Position numbers and translations under genes: made by a program. The notes beneath the pieces were generated by a model that saw only the letters and a list, made by a program, of their open reading frames with translations, was not told the origin of the DNA and searched no databases. From Fictibacillus barbaricus (GTDB lineage Bacteria > Bacillota > Bacilli > Bacillales > Fictibacillaceae), in the NCBI RefSeq assembly GCF_014635025.1, contig NZ_BMCE01000001.1, forward strand, positions 1,116,001-1,180,000: 64,000 bases of DNA, given 5' to 3'. Positions 54,868-63,606 of this stretch are shown here, piece after piece (position 1 is the first letter of the stretch; every line of letters begins with the position of its first letter).

Positions 54868-54894
54868 TGAAAATTTTCAGGAATGAGCCGATAG
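54868..54894 (+). promoter_or_regulatory. sigma-D-like promoter
   Basis: TGAA, 15 bases, GCCGATAG: two mismatches from the sigma-D consensus TAAA-N15-GCCGATAT, 35 bases before the start codon of the cyclic-di-GMP gene. Confidence 0.65.
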
Positions 54895-54928
54895 AAAGGG
54901 TATATCTAATACCCCCTTGGAGGCTCAA

Positions 54929-56848
54929 ATGCCATTAAAACATTCAAAAACAAAAAAGTGGATAAATATAATTGCCGTCTTGTTTACCTTGCAAGTAATA
55001 AGCACAATAGGGTTAATGTTCATTCAGAACTATCTTATATACGTACTTGATCTTATCATCGTTGCTCTCTTTGGAGTTCTAGTCTATAAAATCCTGAAGA
55101 TAAAGGATAGTTATGCAATCAATCTAGAAGAGGAGATTTTAAAACATAAGGAAACTTTTTCAGAATTAGAAGCCAGCAGAACAAAACTTCAAAACATTTT
55201 CGACAGCATTGATGTAGCCATCTGGTCACATAATATAGAAAGCAATAAACTACTTATCACATCTGGTATTGAAAAATTATATGGCTACCCCCTGCAAGCT
55301 TTTTATGAAGACGCAGAATTATGGAAAAAAGTCATACATCCTGAAGATAGTGAAATCATTCAAAGGCGGGCTATAGACATTCAAAACGGAAATGTTGCGA
55401 CAAGTGAGTATCGAATCATAAGGCCAAATGGGGAGATCCGGTGGATACATGACAGAGGGATACCCTTTTTAAATGAAGAGAGAAAATTAGTGGATTTTAA
55501 CTCTATACTTATTGATGTAACCGAGAGAAAGCGTGCCGAAATTACCATTGAACATATGGCTTACTTTGATGAATTAACAGGTCTGCCGAATCGAAATGGT
55601 TTCATGCAAACCATTGAAGAACAGATGAAGGAAGCCGAACTTAAAAATAGTAATCTTGCTCTTTTGTTTTTAGACCTGGACCGCTTTAATGTTTTAAACG
55701 ATACTCTTGGTCATAGTTTTGGTGACCTGCTTCTGCAAAAAGTAGCGGAACTGCTAAAGTCAACTGTTTCTCACAAAGGAAAAGTGTTTAGAAGGAGTGG
55801 AGATGAATTTTTAATCCTTCTGGAGTTCAATAAAATATGTGAAGTTAAAACAATAGCAGAAGAGATCATTCATTCTTTTACCAAACCTTTTATGCTAAGC
55901 GGTCAAGAAGTTTTTACAACGCCAAGTATAGGTATCAGTACATATCCAGGGAACGGATCTGATAGTGAAACACTTCTGAAAAGAGCGGATTCAGCTCTTT
56001 ATCAGGCGAAAGAGAGAGGCCGAAACACGTATCAATTCTTTACCAATCAACATGACGGGAAAATGGAAAGAAGACTTAATTTGGAGCATGGATTAAGAAA
56101 AGCGCTAATTAATCATGAATTCTTTTTGATGTATCAGCCGCTCGTGCAAATCACTGCCAAAAAGATAGTTGGTGTAGAAGCTTTATTACGCTGGAATAAA
56201 GAGGATGAAGGCATTATTTCTCCTGCAGAATTTATACCGATCGCAGAAGAGACGGGCATGATCATACCAATAGGTGAATGGGTCTTGAAAAATGCTTGCT
56301 TACAAGGTGCAAAATGGCACGAAAATGGTTATAGCGACCTTTTGATCTCTGTAAATATTTCAGTAAGGCAGTTATTAGAGGAATCATTTATTGAAAGGGT
56401 AGAGAGCATTCTATCTGAGACAAATTTCCCTGCATCATCATTAGAGATGGAAATTACAGAAAGCACAACCATGCAAAATATGGATGAAGCAATTCCTGTT
56501 CTAAACCGTTTAAGAGAGAAGGGGATTCGGATTTCAGTCGATGATTTTGGAACTGGCTATTCATCATTAACCTATTTACGGCAGCTGCCTGTTGACACAT
56601 TAAAGATAGATAAGATGTTCATAGACGACATTTTAATCGATCCAAAAGCAGGAGCGATTGTAAAGACGATTATTGATATGGGTCACAATCTCGACTTTTA
56701 TGTTATTGCGGAAGGCATAGAAACCTCGCAACAAATTGAGTTCTTATTAGAACAAGGATGTTTGTACGGACAAGGTTATCATTTGTTTAAACCACTCGCT
56801 GCAAAAGATGTAGCAGCGTATCTACAGCAAAATATGGTGATAAATTAA
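54929..56848 (+). CDS. membrane PAS-GGDEF-EAL cyclic-di-GMP enzyme
   Basis: A 639-residue protein from ATG 54929 (GGAGG five bases before). Two helices (about 12-32 and 35-58), a short coiled coil, and a PAS/PAC domain (about 85-200, ending IDVTERKRAE) precede GGDEF (about 210-370) and EAL (about 385-635). The diguanylate cyclase signature is RRSGDEFL, Ser for the first Gly, a variant known from some active enzymes. The EAL residues look complete: GVEALLRW, VNISVRQ, EITES, DDFGTGYSSL, LKIDKMF, AEGIET and GQGYHLF. It should hydrolyse cyclic-di-GMP; synthesis is possible. A sigma-D-like promoter ties it to motility. Confidence 0.9.
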   Translation: MPLKHSKTKKWINIIAVLFTLQVISTIGLMFIQNYLIYVLDLIIVALFGVLVYKILKIKDSYAINLEEEILKHKETFSELEASRTKLQNIFDSIDVAIWSHNIESNKLLITSGIEKLYGYPLQAFYEDAELWKKVIHPEDSEIIQRRAIDIQNGNVATSEYRIIRPNGEIRWIHDRGIPFLNEERKLVDFNSILIDVTERKRAEITIEHMAYFDELTGLPNRNGFMQTIEEQMKEAELKNSNLALLFLDLDRFNVLNDTLGHSFGDLLLQKVAELLKSTVSHKGKVFRRSGDEFLILLEFNKICEVKTIAEEIIHSFTKPFMLSGQEVFTTPSIGISTYPGNGSDSETLLKRADSALYQAKERGRNTYQFFTNQHDGKMERRLNLEHGLRKALINHEFFLMYQPLVQITAKKIVGVEALLRWNKEDEGIISPAEFIPIAEETGMIIPIGEWVLKNACLQGAKWHENGYSDLLISVNISVRQLLEESFIERVESILSETNFPASSLEMEITESTTMQNMDEAIPVLNRLREKGIRISVDDFGTGYSSLTYLRQLPVDTLKIDKMFIDDILIDPKAGAIVKTIIDMGHNLDFYVIAEGIETSQQIEFLLEQGCLYGQGYHLFKPLAAKDVAAYLQQNMVIN

Positions 56849-56948
56849 GGCTGGCTTAGTTTTATACTTCCAACCACCTTTACATGTTTTATAAACTCCA
56901 TTTCGTGTAACACTACATAGGCAGAGAAATAGAAGGAGTGGATGTGTA

Positions 56949-57584
56949 GTGAATATACTTTTGATAGGAGCTAATGGTAACATCGGTAAATTAACGTGTA
57001 ATATACTGGCCGAACAAGGTCATTCAGTTAAAGCTATGGTTAGAAAAGAGGAACAGCAAGAACATTTTCAGCACCCTAACATTGAAGCGGTTTTAGGTGA
57101 CTTAGAACAGGATTTTGAACATGTATTCGAGGGTGTTGAAGCCGTTATTTTTACTGCAGGTTCTGGAGGGCATACAGGTCCAGAGAAAACGGATGCTGTA
57201 GATTATAAAGGAGCAGTAAAATCCATTAAACACGCACAAACTCATAACGTGAAACAATTTCTTATGGTAAGTTCCCTGGGGGCGGACACACCTGAAAAAG
57301 GGCCGGAAGGTTTGCAGCATTATTTGGAGGCAAAAGGAAAAGCTGATAATGAACTCATGGAAAGCTCATTAAACTATACGATCTTGCGTCCTGGCGCACT
57401 AACTGATGAAGACGGAATGGGTCTAATTTACGCGAAGAAAAAAATAAACGAACGAGGGTCTATTCCCAGAGCTGACGTAGCAAGAACACTCGCAGCCTGC
57501 TTAGGAAACGAAAAAATGTATCACCAAGTTTTTGAATTGATTGAAGGAGAAATACCTATAAAGACAGCGATAGAAGATTTGTAA
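56949..57584 (+). CDS. NAD(P)-binding short-chain-type protein (YhfK-like)
   Basis: A 211-residue Rossmann protein with the dinucleotide motif IGANGNIGKLTC at the N-terminus, VIFTAGSGGHTG and ILRPGALTDEDG. It belongs to the atypical SDR group (SDR_a5), resembles B. subtilis YhfK, and has a degenerate catalytic Tyr-Lys pair (HYLEAKGKAD). GTG 56949 follows AGAAGGAGTGG. The substrate is unknown. Confidence 0.85.
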   Translation: MNILLIGANGNIGKLTCNILAEQGHSVKAMVRKEEQQEHFQHPNIEAVLGDLEQDFEHVFEGVEAVIFTAGSGGHTGPEKTDAVDYKGAVKSIKHAQTHNVKQFLMVSSLGADTPEKGPEGLQHYLEAKGKADNELMESSLNYTILRPGALTDEDGMGLIYAKKKINERGSIPRADVARTLAACLGNEKMYHQVFELIEGEIPIKTAIEDL

Positions 57585-57613
57585 GACAAAAGTAGTCAAA
57601 TCCCAACAAAGGA

Positions 57614-57673
57614 AAAGCATCCTCTGAGGCCGAATAAATGAACGAAACTCTTGGCTAAAGGGGATGCTTTTTA
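57614..57673 (+). promoter_or_regulatory. inverted repeat overlapping the cse60 ribosome site
   Basis: AAAAGCATCC (57615-57624) pairs with GGATGCTTTT (57662-57671). The right arm overlaps the ribosome site AAAGGGG and ends just before the start codon at 57673, with T-run TTTTT. It could be a terminator for the upstream gene and at the same time hide the start of cse60. Confidence 0.6.
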
Positions 57674-57861
57674 TGATTCAAGTTAAGGTGTTTGATGAAG
57701 ATCACGAAGACGATTTAGAAGAGTGTGTAAATGAGTTCTTAAGTGTCATTCCTGCTGATCACCTTATTGATATCAAGTTTCAGATAGCGGTATGTGAAAA
57801 CGTCCACGAGGAGAACGAGACGATGTTTTCTTTTTCTGCAATGATTATTTATAAGAAGTAA
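57673..57861 (+). CDS. cse60: sporulation protein Cse60
   Basis: A 62-residue protein: VKVFDEDHEDDLEECVNEFL, then LIDIKFQIAVC and FSFSAMIIYKK are the Cse60 pattern. In Bacillus it is transcribed in the mother cell under sigma-E and its function is unknown. I prefer ATG 57673, nine bases after AAAGGGG; ATG 57664 touches that site. Confidence 0.85.
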   Translation: MIQVKVFDEDHEDDLEECVNEFLSVIPADHLIDIKFQIAVCENVHEENETMFSFSAMIIYKK

Positions 57862-57862
57862 A

Positions 57863-59125
57863 TCAGCTCAGTGCATGATAAGCTGCATTTGTTCCTGCGA
57901 TGTTTCCGGTAACAAATGCAACCGTTATATTGTAACCGCCTGTGTACCCGTGCAGATCTAAGATTTCTCCGCAAAAGAAAAGACCTTCTTGCTTCTTGGA
58001 TGCCATCGTCTGAGGGGCAATTTCCTTTACTGAGACGCCGCCCCCAGTTACAAAAGCTTTTTCAATGGATAACGTTCCATTAACATGAAAAGAAAAACTC
58101 TTCATTTGGGAAGTCAGCTTCCGAATTGCTTGTTTTGGTACCTGATCAGCAGCAGTTTCGCCATCTATTTCTGCTTTCTCAATTAAGAACAAGAGGAATT
58201 TTTCTGGCAGTATGCCTTTTAAAACGTTCTTAAGAGACTTCTTTGGTTCGGCATCGATCTTCTTCTGGATGGTAGAGAGCAAGTTCTCTTCATTTTCTTC
58301 AGGAAAAGAATCGATACGCATCTCTATCGAGGGAACATTGAATTTTTTTAGAGCTTTTACTACATATTGGCTGCAGCGTAATGCAGCAGGTCCTGAAACC
58401 CCAAAATGGGTAAATATCATGTCCATCTGATGAGATTTGATCAGCTTCCCTTTCGGGTTCCAAACAGAAAGTTCCACATTACGAAGGGAAATACCTTGTA
58501 ATGTTTTTTTATTAATAAACGCTTCATTTGAAGTAATAGGTACTTCTGTCGGGTATAGGTCAGTTATGGTGTGGCCTGCTTTTTTTGCCCACGCATATCC
58601 ATCCCCAGTGGATCCGGTATGTGGAACGGATTTACCGCCAACTGCAATAACTATAGATTTTGTTTGTAACGACTCACCATTCTGCAGGATGATCTCGTGA
58701 AGTCCATCACCATAATTAATCGTTTTTACAGGAGTATTCGTTCGAATCTGAACACCGAGCTGTTTAATTTTTTGAAGAAGCGCTGCAACAACATCAGTGG
58801 CTTTGTTGGAAACAGGAAACATTCTGCCATGATCCTCTTCTTTCAGCTCAATGCCCAGCCCTTCAAAAAACGATATGATGTCTTCATTGTTAAAAACAGA
58901 AAATGCACTATATAAAAACCTGCCATTGCCTGGAATGTGCTTAATAATCTCTTCAACAGGCAAACGGTTTGTAACATTACAGCGGCCACCGCCTGAGATG
59001 GCCAGCTTTCGGCCTAACTTCTCTCCTTTATCAATGAGAAGTACACGAGCTCCGTTGGAAGCAGCACCTACGCTGGCCATAAGACCTGAAGGCCCTCCTC
59101 CAATCACAATACAATCATAAATCAT
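57863..59125 (-). CDS. ytfP: HI0933-family flavoprotein YtfP
   Basis: A 420-residue protein with N-terminal FAD loop [19 protein letters not shown], then [24 protein letters not shown], the signature of the BaiN/HI0933 family. The C-terminal [23 protein letters not shown] closes the FAD site. It is probably a dehydrogenase or reductase; related enzymes have been linked to bile acid or nucleoside metabolism in other bacteria. The stop touches the cse60 end, and the two genes converge. Confidence 0.9.
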   Translation of the reverse strand: MIYDCIVIGGGPSGLMASVGAASNGARVLLIDKGEKLGRKLAISGGGRCNVTNRLPVEEIIKHIPGNGRFLYSAFSVFNNEDIISFFEGLGIELKEEDHGRMFPVSNKATDVVAALLQKIKQLGVQIRTNTPVKTINYGDGLHEIILQNGESLQTKSIVIAVGGKSVPHTGSTGDGYAWAKKAGHTITDLYPTEVPITSNEAFINKKTLQGISLRNVELSVWNPKGKLIKSHQMDMIFTHFGVSGPAALRCSQYVVKALKKFNVPSIEMRIDSFPEENEENLLSTIQKKIDAEPKKSLKNVLKGILPEKFLLFLIEKAEIDGETAADQVPKQAIRKLTSQMKSFSFHVNGTLSIEKAFVTGGGVSVKEIAPQTMASKKQEGLFFCGEILDLHGYTGGYNITVAFVTGNIAGTNAAYHALS

Positions 59126-59306
59126 ACAATCCCAACTTTCTTAAACGTTCAGCTAAAAATTATTGTATACAATAGTATAGCTTAAAAAAAGCTATGGTTT
59201 TCATATTCCTTACTTTTTTGCAAAAAGTTAATTGAGGTTACATCATGTTCTTATGTGATACAATATCAATAATGTTTTTTAGGATGATTAGTAGGAGCTG
59301 AAATAG

Positions 59307-60911
59307 TTGTCTCGATTACTTCGTGGAACATTGATCTTATCCGCTGCAACTTTTTTCTCTAAATTTATCGGATTGATCTTTGTAATACCGTTTACCAATC
59401 TAGTAGAAGAAAAAGGTATGGCTCTTTATGGTTATGCCTACATACCGTATACAATATTGCTTAGTATATCTACAATGGGAGTTCCACTGGCCGTTTCTAA
59501 ATTTGTATCTAAATATAATGCCTTAGGTGATTATGCCGCAGGAAGAAAATTGCTCAAATCCGGTTTGCTTGTAATGACACTGACAGGAATTATAGCATTC
59601 CTCATTCTGTATATGTTAGCTCCTGTTCTCGCTCATCAGATTATTGATGAAAAAGGGGGACAAGGAAATAGTATAGATGACATTACATTGGTTATTCGTA
59701 TGGTAAGCACAGCTTTAATTATCGTACCATCCATGAGCTTGATCCGTGGTTATTTTCAAGGTTTTCAATCCATGGGACCTACTGCTGTTTCACAGGTTGT
59801 AGAGCAGATCGTACGAATTGTATTCATTCTCGTAGGAAGTTTTGTTGTTATCAATATTTTAGATGGTGAAACAACAACGGCAGTTGCCCTGTCTACTTTT
59901 GCAGCAACACTTGGTGCTGTTGCAGGATTGGCGGTTCTGATCTGGTATTGGATCAAAAGAAAACCACACCTGCAGAAAATGTATGACAAAAGTAAGCCAG
60001 TTGCTAATATTTCTTTAATGGATATCTATAAAGAGACGATTAAATATGCGATACCTTTTGTAGCAGTTGGTCTAGCGATCCCGCTTTATCAATTAGTCGA
60101 TCAGTTTACGATTGTAAATACGTTAAAAGATATGGATTATTCGCAAAAAGAAGCAGAATCTGTCTTCGCGATCATTACACAGATTGCCCATAAGCTCGTC
60201 ATGATTCCTGTGTCCCTAGCAACAGCTTTGGCTTTGACACTGATACCTGTGATCACTAAGTCATTTACGGAAGATAATAAAGACGTTTTGAATAAACAAA
60301 TCACACAGACGTTTCAGATGGTGTTGTTCTTAACGGCACCTGCTGCTATCGGTTTAACAGTTCTAGCATACCCTGCCTACGGTGCTCTTTTTGGAATGTC
60401 AGCCATGGATACTGGCGGGTACTATCTTCAGTGGTATGCACCAACAGCTTTATGGTTTGCCATGTTTACCGTAACAGCAGCAATCTTACAAGGATTAAAC
60501 CAGCAAAGATATGCATTTATCAGTTTGTCAGTCGGATTCCTTGCGAAGCTGCTCTTGAATAAACCGCTGCTGTTAGCATTTGGTGGAACTGGATCTGTTA
60601 TCGCAACAGATATTGGATATACTCTTTCTATATGGTTTAACCTGTATATCATAAAAAAATACAGCGGCTTCTCCTTTAAATGGGTTTACCGCAGAACGGT
60701 ACTTATTTCTGTATTCATTGTGGCGATGTCAATTACAGTTATATTTGTTTCGATGCTGTTAGGAGAGACAGAAACAAGAATCGAAACGGTAATGAAATTA
60801 ACGGTTGGAATTCTTACGGGAGGAGCGGTTTATGGCTTCTTAAGCTATCGCTCAGGACTCTTAACCATTATTTTAGGAGACCGTATCCCATTCTTACGAC
60901 GCAGAAAATAG
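59307..60911 (+). CDS. ytgP: lipid flippase YtgP (MurJ-like)
   Basis: A 534-residue protein with about 14 helices in the MOP superfamily. LSAATFFSKFIGLIFVIPFTNLV and RGYFQGFQSMGPTAVSQVVEQIVRI are signatures of the YtgP/SpoVB/MurJ group. In B. subtilis YtgP can serve as a lipid II flippase, alongside Amj. Start TTG 59307 follows AGGAGCTG. A terminator follows the stop. Confidence 0.92.
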   Translation: MSRLLRGTLILSAATFFSKFIGLIFVIPFTNLVEEKGMALYGYAYIPYTILLSISTMGVPLAVSKFVSKYNALGDYAAGRKLLKSGLLVMTLTGIIAFLILYMLAPVLAHQIIDEKGGQGNSIDDITLVIRMVSTALIIVPSMSLIRGYFQGFQSMGPTAVSQVVEQIVRIVFILVGSFVVINILDGETTTAVALSTFAATLGAVAGLAVLIWYWIKRKPHLQKMYDKSKPVANISLMDIYKETIKYAIPFVAVGLAIPLYQLVDQFTIVNTLKDMDYSQKEAESVFAIITQIAHKLVMIPVSLATALALTLIPVITKSFTEDNKDVLNKQITQTFQMVLFLTAPAAIGLTVLAYPAYGALFGMSAMDTGGYYLQWYAPTALWFAMFTVTAAILQGLNQQRYAFISLSVGFLAKLLLNKPLLLAFGGTGSVIATDIGYTLSIWFNLYIIKKYSGFSFKWVYRRTVLISVFIVAMSITVIFVSMLLGETETRIETVMKLTVGILTGGAVYGFLSYRSGLLTIILGDRIPFLRRRK

Positions 60912-60921
60912 GCAAAAGAAA

Positions 60922-60949
60922 AGAAGGCTGATAGAAAGCCTTCTTTTTC
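60922..60949. terminator. terminator between ytgP and the DUF6884 gene
   Basis: AGAAGGCT pairs with AGCCTTCT around GATAGAA, then TTTTC; A-runs on the left give weaker T-runs on the minus strand. Confidence 0.82.
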
Positions 60950-60960
60950 ATTCGGTGTGG

Positions 60961-61395
60961 TTACTTTTTGATTTGTTTTTGCTCATCGTACCATTTTAGT
61001 TGATTTCCAATGCTATAACCTTCAAGTGGTACTTCAAAGTCATAACCTGCTTTTTCTAATTCTGGCTGCAAGAATTCTCGATATACCCAGCCGCCGTGAA
61101 TGTAGATTTTACATTGAGAAGGCAAAACACGCTGTTCTAAGTCATGGATCACTTGGTGAGCCCACTCCCGCTTTTCAGATGTTGAAAAATTTTTGATTGA
61201 AACATTATACGGTTCAATGTATTGGTCTTTCGTTAAGAGCCCTTCTTTCGCACTATAAAAGAAAAAATCATCATAATGATCCTGTGCGTATTGAACAGAC
61301 TTAACGAATAAAGGGCTTATGTATAAATCTATAGCTGCCGAAGGGTTTATTGCCTTTTTTCGTGCGGTTGCCAGAAGACCTATTTTCCTTTTCAT
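60961..61395 (-). CDS. DUF6884-like protein
   Basis: A 144-residue soluble protein: IGLLATARKKAINPSAAIDLYISPLF, then FFFYSAKEGLLTKDQYIEPYNVSI and KIYIHGGWVYREFL are the DUF6884 pattern (a queuosine/DpdA-like fold relative lacking known catalytic residues). GGAGGAATTGGA precedes the start. Function unknown; it lies between two rRNA/wall genes in the opposite direction. Confidence 0.8.
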   Translation of the reverse strand: MKRKIGLLATARKKAINPSAAIDLYISPLFVKSVQYAQDHYDDFFFYSAKEGLLTKDQYIEPYNVSIKNFSTSEKREWAHQVIHDLEQRVLPSQCKIYIHGGWVYREFLQPELEKAGYDFEVPLEGYSIGNQLKWYDEQKQIKK

Positions 61396-61494
61396 TCCAA
61401 TTCCTCCTATAGTACTAAATTACCCTGATTCTTCAAGAATCAATCAATTTTTTTACAATAATATAGGAAAAATAGATCATAACCGGAGGTACTT

Positions 61495-62223
61495 ATGAGA
61501 ATAGATAAATGGCTATCAAATACTGGGTATGGAAGCCGTAAAGAAGTAAAGCAATTATTAAAATCAGGTGCTGTTACATTAAATGGTTCGATTATAAAAG
61601 ATCCCAAAACACAAGCTGATCCAGATAGAGATCATGTCTTGGTTCATGGCGAAGAGGTTGTCTATCAGGAGTTTATTTACTTAATGATGAATAAGCCACA
61701 AGGAGTGATTTCTGCTACAGAAGATTCCCGGCATGAAACAGTGATTGATTTACTTCACTTAGAGGCACAAACTTTTGAACCTTTTCCAGTGGGAAGGTTA
61801 GACAAAGATACAGAAGGATTACTGATTTTAACGAACGACGGGCAGCTGGCTCACACTCTGCTCTCACCAAAAAAACATGTACCAAAAACATATTTTGCAA
61901 AAATAAATGGATCCATTCCAGATGGTACAAATGAAAGATTTAGAGAAGGTGTAATCTTAGAAGATGGATATAAAACGCAGCCAGCGTATCTTAAAGTAAT
62001 TCATAACTCGGATGAAGAATCTGAGATAGAATTAACAATTACTGAGGGGAAATTTCATCAGGTTAAGCGAATGTTTGAAGCAGTTGGCAGAAGAGTCGTA
62101 TACCTTCAAAGAATTCAGATGGGTAAACTAAAACTCGATGAGTCATTAGAACTTGGAACCTATCGAGAGCTGACGGAAGAGGAACTTTCCTTGCTATCAC
62201 TAAAAGAGGATGTTTTTGAATAA
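61495..62223 (+). CDS. ytzG: 16S rRNA pseudouridine synthase, RsuA family (YtzG)
   Basis: A 242-residue protein: the S4 RNA-binding domain (about 1-58: MRIDKWLSNTGYGSRKEVKQLL) is followed by the pseudouridine synthase domain with PVGRLDKDTEGLLILTNDG, whose Asp (about 103) is the catalytic residue. It should convert one uridine of small rRNA, probably position 516. GGAGG precedes ATG 61495, and the PRC-barrel gene follows by 41 bases. Confidence 0.92.
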   Translation: MRIDKWLSNTGYGSRKEVKQLLKSGAVTLNGSIIKDPKTQADPDRDHVLVHGEEVVYQEFIYLMMNKPQGVISATEDSRHETVIDLLHLEAQTFEPFPVGRLDKDTEGLLILTNDGQLAHTLLSPKKHVPKTYFAKINGSIPDGTNERFREGVILEDGYKTQPAYLKVIHNSDEESEIELTITEGKFHQVKRMFEAVGRRVVYLQRIQMGKLKLDESLELGTYRELTEEELSLLSLKEDVFE

Positions 62224-62264
62224 TTTATAAGGGGTATCTTCCAATAAAAAGGAGATGACTCTAT

Positions 62265-62894
62265 ATGAAATTATCTGCTGAAAAATTGATCGGGATAAAA
62301 GCCCAACATGATACAGCTGAACTGACTGAACATAGAATCGACGACATCCTTTTTAACATGTATGATCATCGTCTTTGTTATTTTACTTTTTCTGTTGAAA
62401 ACAATAGTTATCAGCATGAAGAGATGCCAGCAGATCAACATATGGAAACCGTTGTAGCTGCTACTTCTGGTATCGGAACACAGAATACACCGTTAACGGG
62501 AAGTGCTTATCCCGAAACGAATCAGAATTATAAAAAAGAAACTTATTATATTCCGTGGCATCGGGTTAAAGAGTTCAATGAAGACAGATTATTATTTGCA
62601 GGGAATGAACAGCAAAGAGATGAACCTATAGAATGTTATTCCTTTCAGGCAATAAAAGATTTGCCAGTTATTGATCAAGACGGTGAAAAAATCGGAAAGA
62701 TAAATGATCTTATTGTTGATACAGATCGTCAGCAAGTGATCGGTTTCTCTCTTTCAGAAGGATTTTGGAAGAGTCTTTTTGGTCACAGTGACAAATTTAT
62801 GCCAGTTTCTGGAAATCTGGATTGGAAAAATCAAGAGTGGAAAATTGAAAGAACATCCGATCTCCTTTTAAAAGACAGCTCGGATGAATTATAA
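62265..62894 (+). CDS. PRC-barrel protein
   Basis: A 209-residue soluble protein with two PRC-barrel-like halves: an N-terminal one with YIPWHRVKEFNEDRLLF, and a clearer C-terminal one (about 135-195: DLPVIDQDGEKIGKINDLIV, then FMPVSGNLDWKNQEW). In other bacteria such domains act in ribosome maturation or bind photosystem and divisome partners. AAAGGAGATG precedes ATG 62265. It may share the ytzG transcript. Confidence 0.82.
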   Translation: MKLSAEKLIGIKAQHDTAELTEHRIDDILFNMYDHRLCYFTFSVENNSYQHEEMPADQHMETVVAATSGIGTQNTPLTGSAYPETNQNYKKETYYIPWHRVKEFNEDRLLFAGNEQQRDEPIECYSFQAIKDLPVIDQDGEKIGKINDLIVDTDRQQVIGFSLSEGFWKSLFGHSDKFMPVSGNLDWKNQEWKIERTSDLLLKDSSDEL

Positions 62895-62911
62895 TGATGA
62901 ACCATATGAAA

Positions 62912-62942
62912 TAAAAAAATCCCCGCTACTAATAGCGGGGAT
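62912..62942 (-). terminator. terminator of ytzE
   Basis: ATCCCCGCTA pairs with TAGCGGGGAT around CTAA; on the minus strand it is followed by TTTTTTTA. The plus side lacks a T-run. Confidence 0.88.
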
Positions 62943-62969
62943 TACTTATGCTTATCCATGTATTTTTCT

Positions 62970-63188
62970 TTATGAAACTTTAACTTTTTTTGCTGTAGTC
63001 TCCCACAATCCGCGGGCAGGACTTGTTACTAAGTTGTTATATGAGAGCACATTAAGGTCCCTCTGGATGGTTCGCTGTGTAGTTCCAAATTCTTCAACTA
63101 GTTCTCGTGTTGTTACAGTACCTTTCTTTCGAATAAACAAATACAGGGCTTTCACACGATTCAACATTCTGTCAGTTGAAGGACTCAA
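62970..63188 (-). CDS. ytzE: short DeoR-type HTH regulator (YtzE-like)
   Basis: A 72-residue protein that is only the N-terminal helix-turn-helix of DeoR regulators: VTTRELVEEFGTTQRTIQRDLNVLSYNNLV. There is no sugar-binding domain. TTG at 63188 has AAGGAG seven bases before it. Its target is unknown. It points toward the PRC gene and lies downstream of the small RNA candidate on the same strand. Confidence 0.85.
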   Translation of the reverse strand: MSPSTDRMLNRVKALYLFIRKKGTVTTRELVEEFGTTQRTIQRDLNVLSYNNLVTSPARGLWETTAKKVKVS

Positions 63189-63307
63189 AAAACCACTCCT
63201 TGTTATTTAGATAGTTGTTAACACACTATATGATACCAGTCTAAAGTTAATGAAATATGAATGTTAGGTTACAATCTTTTTAATTCATAACACCCATCCA
63301 TTTATAA

Positions 63308-63470
63308 ATAAAAAAGCGAAGAATCCAACTTGGTTCTCCGCTGCTTAAGCCTTAGTAGTTTCGGTCACGTTCAAAGATGTCTGTGCGGCTATGCAGCAAT
63401 ACCTCATAACGAACATTTGATCCCCATTAAAGGAAAATTGTCAGTTGAGCAATACCACACCTCCCATTTA
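63308..63470 (-). ncRNA. probable small RNA (about 160 bases) or leader of ytzE
   Basis: On the minus strand a consensus promoter (63477-63504) begins this stretch and a T-tailed hairpin ends it (AGCGGAGAACCAA / TTGGATTCTTCGCT followed by TTTTTTATT, 63309-63343). No frame longer than about 20 codons starts with a ribosome site. GGGAGGTG near the 5' end is followed only by tiny frames. The ytzE gene starts about 120 bases further on the same strand, so it could be an attenuated leader. I cannot match it to a named RNA family. Confidence 0.65.
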
Positions 63471-63476
63471 CGCATC

Positions 63477-63504
63477 ATTATACACGAAAGTTCGAATTTG
63501 TCAA
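63477..63504 (-). promoter_or_regulatory. strong sigma-A promoter of the small RNA
   Basis: TTGACA (63499-63504) and TATAAT (63477-63482) on the minus strand are both exact consensus, with a 16-base spacer. Confidence 0.85.
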
Positions 63505-63606
63505 TAGTCTAAAATTTCCAGTGAATTGTAAACTGATCAACCATTTTTATAAGGAATAAGGTACAATAAAAAGGTTATTAATTCGTAACAAGTTAGGAGC
63601 GTTGCG

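Noticed and set aside
54929-56848. Enzymatically dead GGDEF domain
   Set aside because: SGDEF is a change at the first position only and occurs in some working cyclases, so loss of activity cannot be claimed.
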